Assembly: GCF_024138145.1 (NCBI RefSeq)
Contig: NZ_CP099997.1
Coordinates: 2,480,001-2,544,000 of the forward strand
Direction of reading: 5' to 3'
DNA: 64,000 nucleotides
DNA from: Natronosalvus halobius
Lineage (GTDB): Archaea; Halobacteriota; Halobacteria; Halobacteriales; Natrialbaceae
The position numbers were made by a program, and so were the translations under genes. Shown here in pieces: positions 60,719 through 64,000 of the stretch. The notes below the pieces were generated by a model, which was not told the DNA's origin, searched no databases, and saw nothing but the letters and a program-made list of their open reading frames with translations. Numbering within the stretch: the stretch's first letter is position 1; every line of letters begins with the position of its first letter.

Positions 60719-62065
60719 CTACCCGGATATCGGCTCGAGTTCGGCCGTGAAGTGACGGAGTTCGGGCACCTCGGGTTCGCGCTTGATCTCGAGGCCCGTC
60801 GTCTCGTCGGCGCGCTCCAGGACGGCCGCCGCGGTGTCGGCGACGTGTTCGAAGTGCTCGTGGTGGTAGGTCCGGCGGGGGACCGCCAGTCGGACGAGTT
60901 CCGGGCGGTCGGTGCCGGGGAACGCGAAGCTTCCGAGTTCGACACCGCGAACGCCGCCCTCGCGGTAGAGTTCACAGACCAGCACCTGTCCGGGGAAATC
61001 ACTTGACTCGAGATGTGAGAAGACGGCCGCGGCGTCGAGGTAGACCGCGTGGCCCCCGGTGGGAGTGTAGACGGGGACGCCGCGATCCTCGAGCAAGGTT
61101 GCGAGCGTCCGAATGCCTTCGATGCGGTCGGCGACGTAGGCCTCCTCGATGGCCTCGCGGAGGCCGACCGCCAGGGCCTCCATGTCCCGCCCAGCCATGC
61201 CGCCGTAGGTCGGGAAGCCCTCGTAGAGGATCGCCCGCTGTTTGCAGCGGTCGGCCAGCGCCTCCTCCCGGGTGGCGACGAACCCGCCGACGTTCGAGAG
61301 GCCGTCTTTCTTGCCGCTCATCACCAGCGCGTCGGCGTAGCCCAACTGCTCGCGAGCGACGTCGGCGACCGACGCCTCGGCGTGGACAGCCTCGCGCTCG
61401 GTGATGAAGTAGGCGTTCTCGGCGAAGCGACAGGCGTCGATGACGAACGTGGCGTCGATCTCGTCGGCGAATTTGGCGACCCGACGGGTGTTCTCGACGC
61501 TCACCGGCTGCCCCGCCGCCGAGTTGTTCGTGATCGTCTGGATCACCACGGGGACGCGGTCGGCCCCGACCTTCTCGACGACCTCGCGGCCGCGCTCGAT
61601 CGAGAAGTCGCCCTTGAAGTCGCCCGGGGCCCCGGGGTCGGTCGCTACCTCGACCGGGCAGTCGACCGGGTCGGCACCCTGGTTGGCGACGTGGGCCCGC
61701 GTCGTGTCGAAGTGCGTGTTGTTCAGGGCGACGTCACCCTCCTCGAGCAGGGTGCCGTAGAGGACGTTCTCGGCCCCGCGCCCCTGGTGGGCGGGGACGA
61801 CGTGGGGAAAGCCCATGACCTCCTCGACAGCCGCCTCGAGTCGTCGGAAGCTCTTCGATCCGGCGTAGGATTCGTCGCCACGAAGCAGGGCTGCCCACTG
61901 GTCCTCGCTCATCGTTCCCGTCCCGCTGTCGGTCAGCAGGTCGATGAAGACGTCCTCGGCGTCGAGATTGAAGACGTTGTAGCCCGCCTCCTCGAGTGCG
62001 CGCTCGCGCTCGCCGCGCGACGGGAGGTCGATCGGTTCGACCATCGTCGACTTGTAGTGTACCAT
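60719..62065 (-). CDS. tnaA: Tryptophanase-type beta-eliminating lyase
   Basis: The enzyme splits tryptophan to indole, pyruvate and ammonia using pyridoxal phosphate. The 448-residue protein has the Schiff-base lysine in MSGKKDGLSNVGGF, the PLP contacts VIDACRFAENAYFI and QTITNNSAAGQPVS, and NLDAEDVFIDLLTDSGTGTM near the N-terminus, all typical of TnaA or tyrosine phenol-lyase. Tryptophanase is the usual call in haloarchaea, but tyrosine phenol-lyase activity cannot be excluded from sequence alone. The ATG at 62063-62065 (MVHYKSTMVEP) is used; ATG 62044 is an alternative. Confidence 0.92.
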   Translation of the reverse strand: MVHYKSTMVEPIDLPSRGERERALEEAGYNVFNLDAEDVFIDLLTDSGTGTMSEDQWAALLRGDESYAGSKSFRRLEAAVEEVMGFPHVVPAHQGRGAENVLYGTLLEEGDVALNNTHFDTTRAHVANQGADPVDCPVEVATDPGAPGDFKGDFSIERGREVVEKVGADRVPVVIQTITNNSAAGQPVSVENTRRVAKFADEIDATFVIDACRFAENAYFITEREAVHAEASVADVAREQLGYADALVMSGKKDGLSNVGGFVATREEALADRCKQRAILYEGFPTYGGMAGRDMEALAVGLREAIEEAYVADRIEGIRTLATLLEDRGVPVYTPTGGHAVYLDAAAVFSHLESSDFPGQVLVCELYREGGVRGVELGSFAFPGTDRPELVRLAVPRRTYHHEHFEHVADTAAAVLERADETTGLEIKREPEVPELRHFTAELEPISG

Positions 62066-62243
62066 ATCCAGTTCTGGGGCGTGGCGACAGTTCAATCCAT
62101 CTGCGGGTTTCTGGGGATCAGTCGCCCCGAACGTACACCGGGAGACGAATCGGGGCTTCGAGGCACGTCCTGGAGTCGCCGGAGGTGACCTGGTCGGCAC
62201 GCTCGAAACGACGACCAGTCGAGCCCGGAGTAGGGACCAGCGA

Positions 62244-62708
62244 TCAGGGCTCGAGACGGTACCGGACCGTCCGCGCGCCGTCGAACCGGGGGCCCGACCC
62301 GGTGTCGCCGAAGCCGAGTTCCTCGGCGGCCTCCTCGACCGCTCCGTGGCCGTCCGGAACGAGTACCTCGACGGCCATCCCTTCGCACTCGGCGAAGCGA
62401 ACGGGTTCGGCCAGCAGGCGCTCGCAGGCGGCCTCCGTGCCGTCGATCTGGGTGACGTGGACGGTGTCGCCCTGGGCGTCGAAACTGACGAACCCGAGGA
62501 GGTCTTCGGGATCGGACTTGCCGTACTGCGAGGCGTCCGCGTCACTCGCGTCGTCCGCAGGTGGGACGTCGGCGTTCGGGTCGTGGGTACCGTCCTCGGC
62601 CACGCGCACCGTCCGGTCGTGGACGAGGTTCCGGGCCACGTCGGTCGGAGCGTCGGCGATGGCGGCAATCGCGTCGGCGTCGGCCTCGAGGGCATCCCGT
62701 ACGTTCAT
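62244..62708 (-). CDS. Divergent GNAT-like haloarchaeal protein
   Basis: The 154-residue acidic product begins MNVRDALEADADAIAAIADA, the usual GNAT opening, and ends with a strand-helix-strand unit (VEEAAEELGFGDTGSGPRFD), but the acetyl-CoA loop (Q/RxxGxG/A) is not visible. It may therefore be a non-catalytic or altered GNAT. A TATA box (CGGATTTATATTCG read on the minus strand, about 62732-62745) gives a leaderless start. Divergent from the gene at 62819. Confidence 0.72.
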   Translation of the reverse strand: MNVRDALEADADAIAAIADAPTDVARNLVHDRTVRVAEDGTHDPNADVPPADDASDADASQYGKSDPEDLLGFVSFDAQGDTVHVTQIDGTEAACERLLAEPVRFAECEGMAVEVLVPDGHGAVEEAAEELGFGDTGSGPRFDGARTVRYRLEP

Positions 62709-62818
62709 TACTGTTTGTCAATGCCACGCACGAATATAAATCCGACGAGCCACGAGCCCGTCGCCCCAACGCCGTCGACGCGCGCACTTTCTTGTGCCAG
62801 GGAGGCAAAACGCACCCC

Positions 62819-63955
62819 ATGAACGACGCGTCGGCGACAGACGAGACTCGCTGTGCGTTCTGTGGACACTCCTGCCCGCTCGACCCGCTTACAGATGAGG
62901 GCGAGGGAGCGAATCGGGTCTTCTGCTCGCGCGCCTGCCGCGACGCCTTCCAGGAGAACGAAGACGGGTTTCGGCACGATAACGGACACCGGACGCTCCA
63001 GACGGGCGTCGCCGCCCTCGAGGCGAGCCTCCCGCAGGGACTCCCGCGCAACTCGTTCGTCCTCCTGGTGGGCAACTCCGGAACCCGTGAGGAGGCCATC
63101 CAGGCCGAACTGGTCTGGCGCGCGCTCGAGCGCGGCGAACCGGCAATCGTGGTGGCGTTCACCGAACCGCCCACCTCGGTCGTCGAGAACTTCCTCGCGA
63201 TGGACTGGAACGTCCTCCCTTACCTCGAGTCCGGCCGACTTCGGGTCCTCGACTGCTTTACCTCCAGGATGGACGACCCCGAGCGCCTCCACGAACGGAT
63301 GACCGAGTGGAATACCCACCTGCGGCGCGTCGTCGAGCCACAGACGGCCACCGTCCGCGATCCGAGCGATGCCCACGAGGTGCTGAACGTCCTGGACAAC
63401 GGCCTCGAGGACCTCGAGATGATCGAGACGGGGCTGGTCGTCGTCGACTCCATCGCGGAGTTCGCCTCGCTCGTCCAGCCAGTCCAGGCCTACGACTTCG
63501 TCCGGGACGCCCGCGCCGAGGTCTGCAAAGGCCGGTTCGTGCCGCTGATCGCCGGGGGAACGGTGGCGGGCGGCGAGGAGGTCTTCCCCCGGAACCTCGC
63601 GTACGCCGTCGACGGCGTGATCGACCTCGCGCTCGACAACTCGATCGTCGAAGACACGCTCTTTCGTCGGCTTCGGGTGCGCAAGCTCCGGGGTGTCCTC
63701 GCGATCAGCGAGTGGCACACCTACGAGTACACGAGCGGGCTCGGCATGGTGACCTTCGATCCGGTCGAGGAACTCGAGGGCGACCGCGATGGTGGTGGAA
63801 GGCAGGACGGCGACGGCGAGGGTGGGGAGGGGGCGGACGACGATAGCGGAACGAGCGGGACGAACAACGAGACGAGCGGGACGAACGATCCGCGAGACGA
63901 CGTCGATGGAGGCGAACACATCGACGAACCCCACGGCGAGGAACGGAACAGCTAA
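62819..63955 (+). CDS. HTR-like protein: zinc finger plus RecA/KaiC-type domain with degenerate Walker A
   Basis: The 378-residue product starts with an N-terminal zinc finger (CAFC near residue 12, then CSRAC about 24 residues later), resembling a TRASH/FCS finger. A KaiC/RadA-like core follows (about 55-320). Its Walker A position reads LVGNSGTREEAIQ, lacking the Lys needed for normal ATP binding, while the Walker B strand MIETGLVVVDSIAEF is present. The C-terminus is a low-complexity Asp/Gly/Ser tail. Haloarchaeal relatives are annotated HTR-like or RAD55-like; I infer a signalling or regulatory rather than repair role. ATG 62819 precedes the first zinc cysteine. Confidence 0.8.
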   Translation: MNDASATDETRCAFCGHSCPLDPLTDEGEGANRVFCSRACRDAFQENEDGFRHDNGHRTLQTGVAALEASLPQGLPRNSFVLLVGNSGTREEAIQAELVWRALERGEPAIVVAFTEPPTSVVENFLAMDWNVLPYLESGRLRVLDCFTSRMDDPERLHERMTEWNTHLRRVVEPQTATVRDPSDAHEVLNVLDNGLEDLEMIETGLVVVDSIAEFASLVQPVQAYDFVRDARAEVCKGRFVPLIAGGTVAGGEEVFPRNLAYAVDGVIDLALDNSIVEDTLFRRLRVRKLRGVLAISEWHTYEYTSGLGMVTFDPVEELEGDRDGGGRQDGDGEGGEGADDDSGTSGTNNETSGTNDPRDDVDGGEHIDEPHGEERNS

Positions 63956-63980
63956 CTGCTCCAGCCGAAATCCTCCGTCC

Positions 63981-64000
63981 ATGCCCTTCGGTGTCGACGA
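63981..64000 (+). CDS. Possible start of a gene truncated by the right edge
   Basis: An ATG at 63981 opens MPFGVD before the window ends. The position, 25 bases after the preceding stop, is plausible for a co-directional gene, but too little sequence is present to identify it. Confidence 0.3.

Overview
The window is chromosomal DNA from a haloarchaeon. It is GC-rich with strong G/C at third codon positions, and its proteins are acidic (Asp/Glu-rich). Many genes are probably leaderless, with a TATA-like box about 25 to 35 bases before the start codon. Marker genes agree: archaeal RNase P RNA, ribosomal protein S6e, a replication factor C subunit, a PGF-CTERM surface protein, Tat-type lipoproteins and several small protein families seen mainly in haloarchaea. 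I infer Halobacteria, perhaps Natrialbales, but cannot name a genus.

Layout. 1-9 kb: a nucleotide-sugar dehydrogenase (cut by the left edge), a membrane-anchored winged-helix regulator, glucosamine-6-phosphate synthase (glmS), a cell-surface protein with an Asp/Ser/Gly-repeat stalk, an RFC-type clamp-loader subunit and a DUF7282-like surface protein. 9-15 kb: RNase Z, a two-gene membrane unit ending in an HTTM-DCC fusion, a DUF460 protein, and the RNase P RNA (rnpB). 15-26 kb: metabolism and DNA repair, namely nicotinate phosphoribosyltransferase and a nicotinamidase-like hydrolase (NAD salvage), cofactor-independent phosphoglycerate mutase, a GNAT enzyme, oligoendopeptidase F, a RecJ/DHH exonuclease and a PHP phosphoesterase. 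26-31 kb: a gene-poor stretch, small conserved proteins, a NifU-like protein, ketopantoate reductase, an Lrp/AsnC regulator and a hotdog thioesterase. 31-35 kb: class I ribonucleotide reductase, nrdA and nrdB. 35-40 kb: ribosomal protein S6e and a TetR-MATE-prenyltransferase-like operon preceded by a perfect operator palindrome. 40-49 kb: a remnant of a tnpB gene, a PQQ-type propeller lipoprotein, a beta-CASP nuclease and a complete four-gene BMP-type nucleoside/sugar ABC transporter. 49-54.7 kb: a degenerate repeat stretch, aconitase and a solo-tnpB insertion element. 54.8-64 kb: a YeiH-type exporter with a coupled 46-residue membrane peptide, a regulator/membrane-protein pair, a gluzincin-like surface protease carrying PGF-CTERM, tryptophanase and a RecA/KaiC-like HTR-type protein.

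Most of the window is ordinary core genome. The observations most worth checking are: the ribonucleotide reductase small subunit, which has Phe in place of the radical Tyr and Glu as first metal ligand (class Ic signature); TnpB lacking the usual RuvC-II glutamate in an element whose two ends both carry TTCA-loop hairpins; the HTTM-DCC fusion and its membrane partner; the small peptide overlapping the YeiH gene; and several unexplained repeats, most of them just downstream of stop codons. I saw no CRISPR array, tRNA, rRNA, prophage or recognisable multi-gene defence island.
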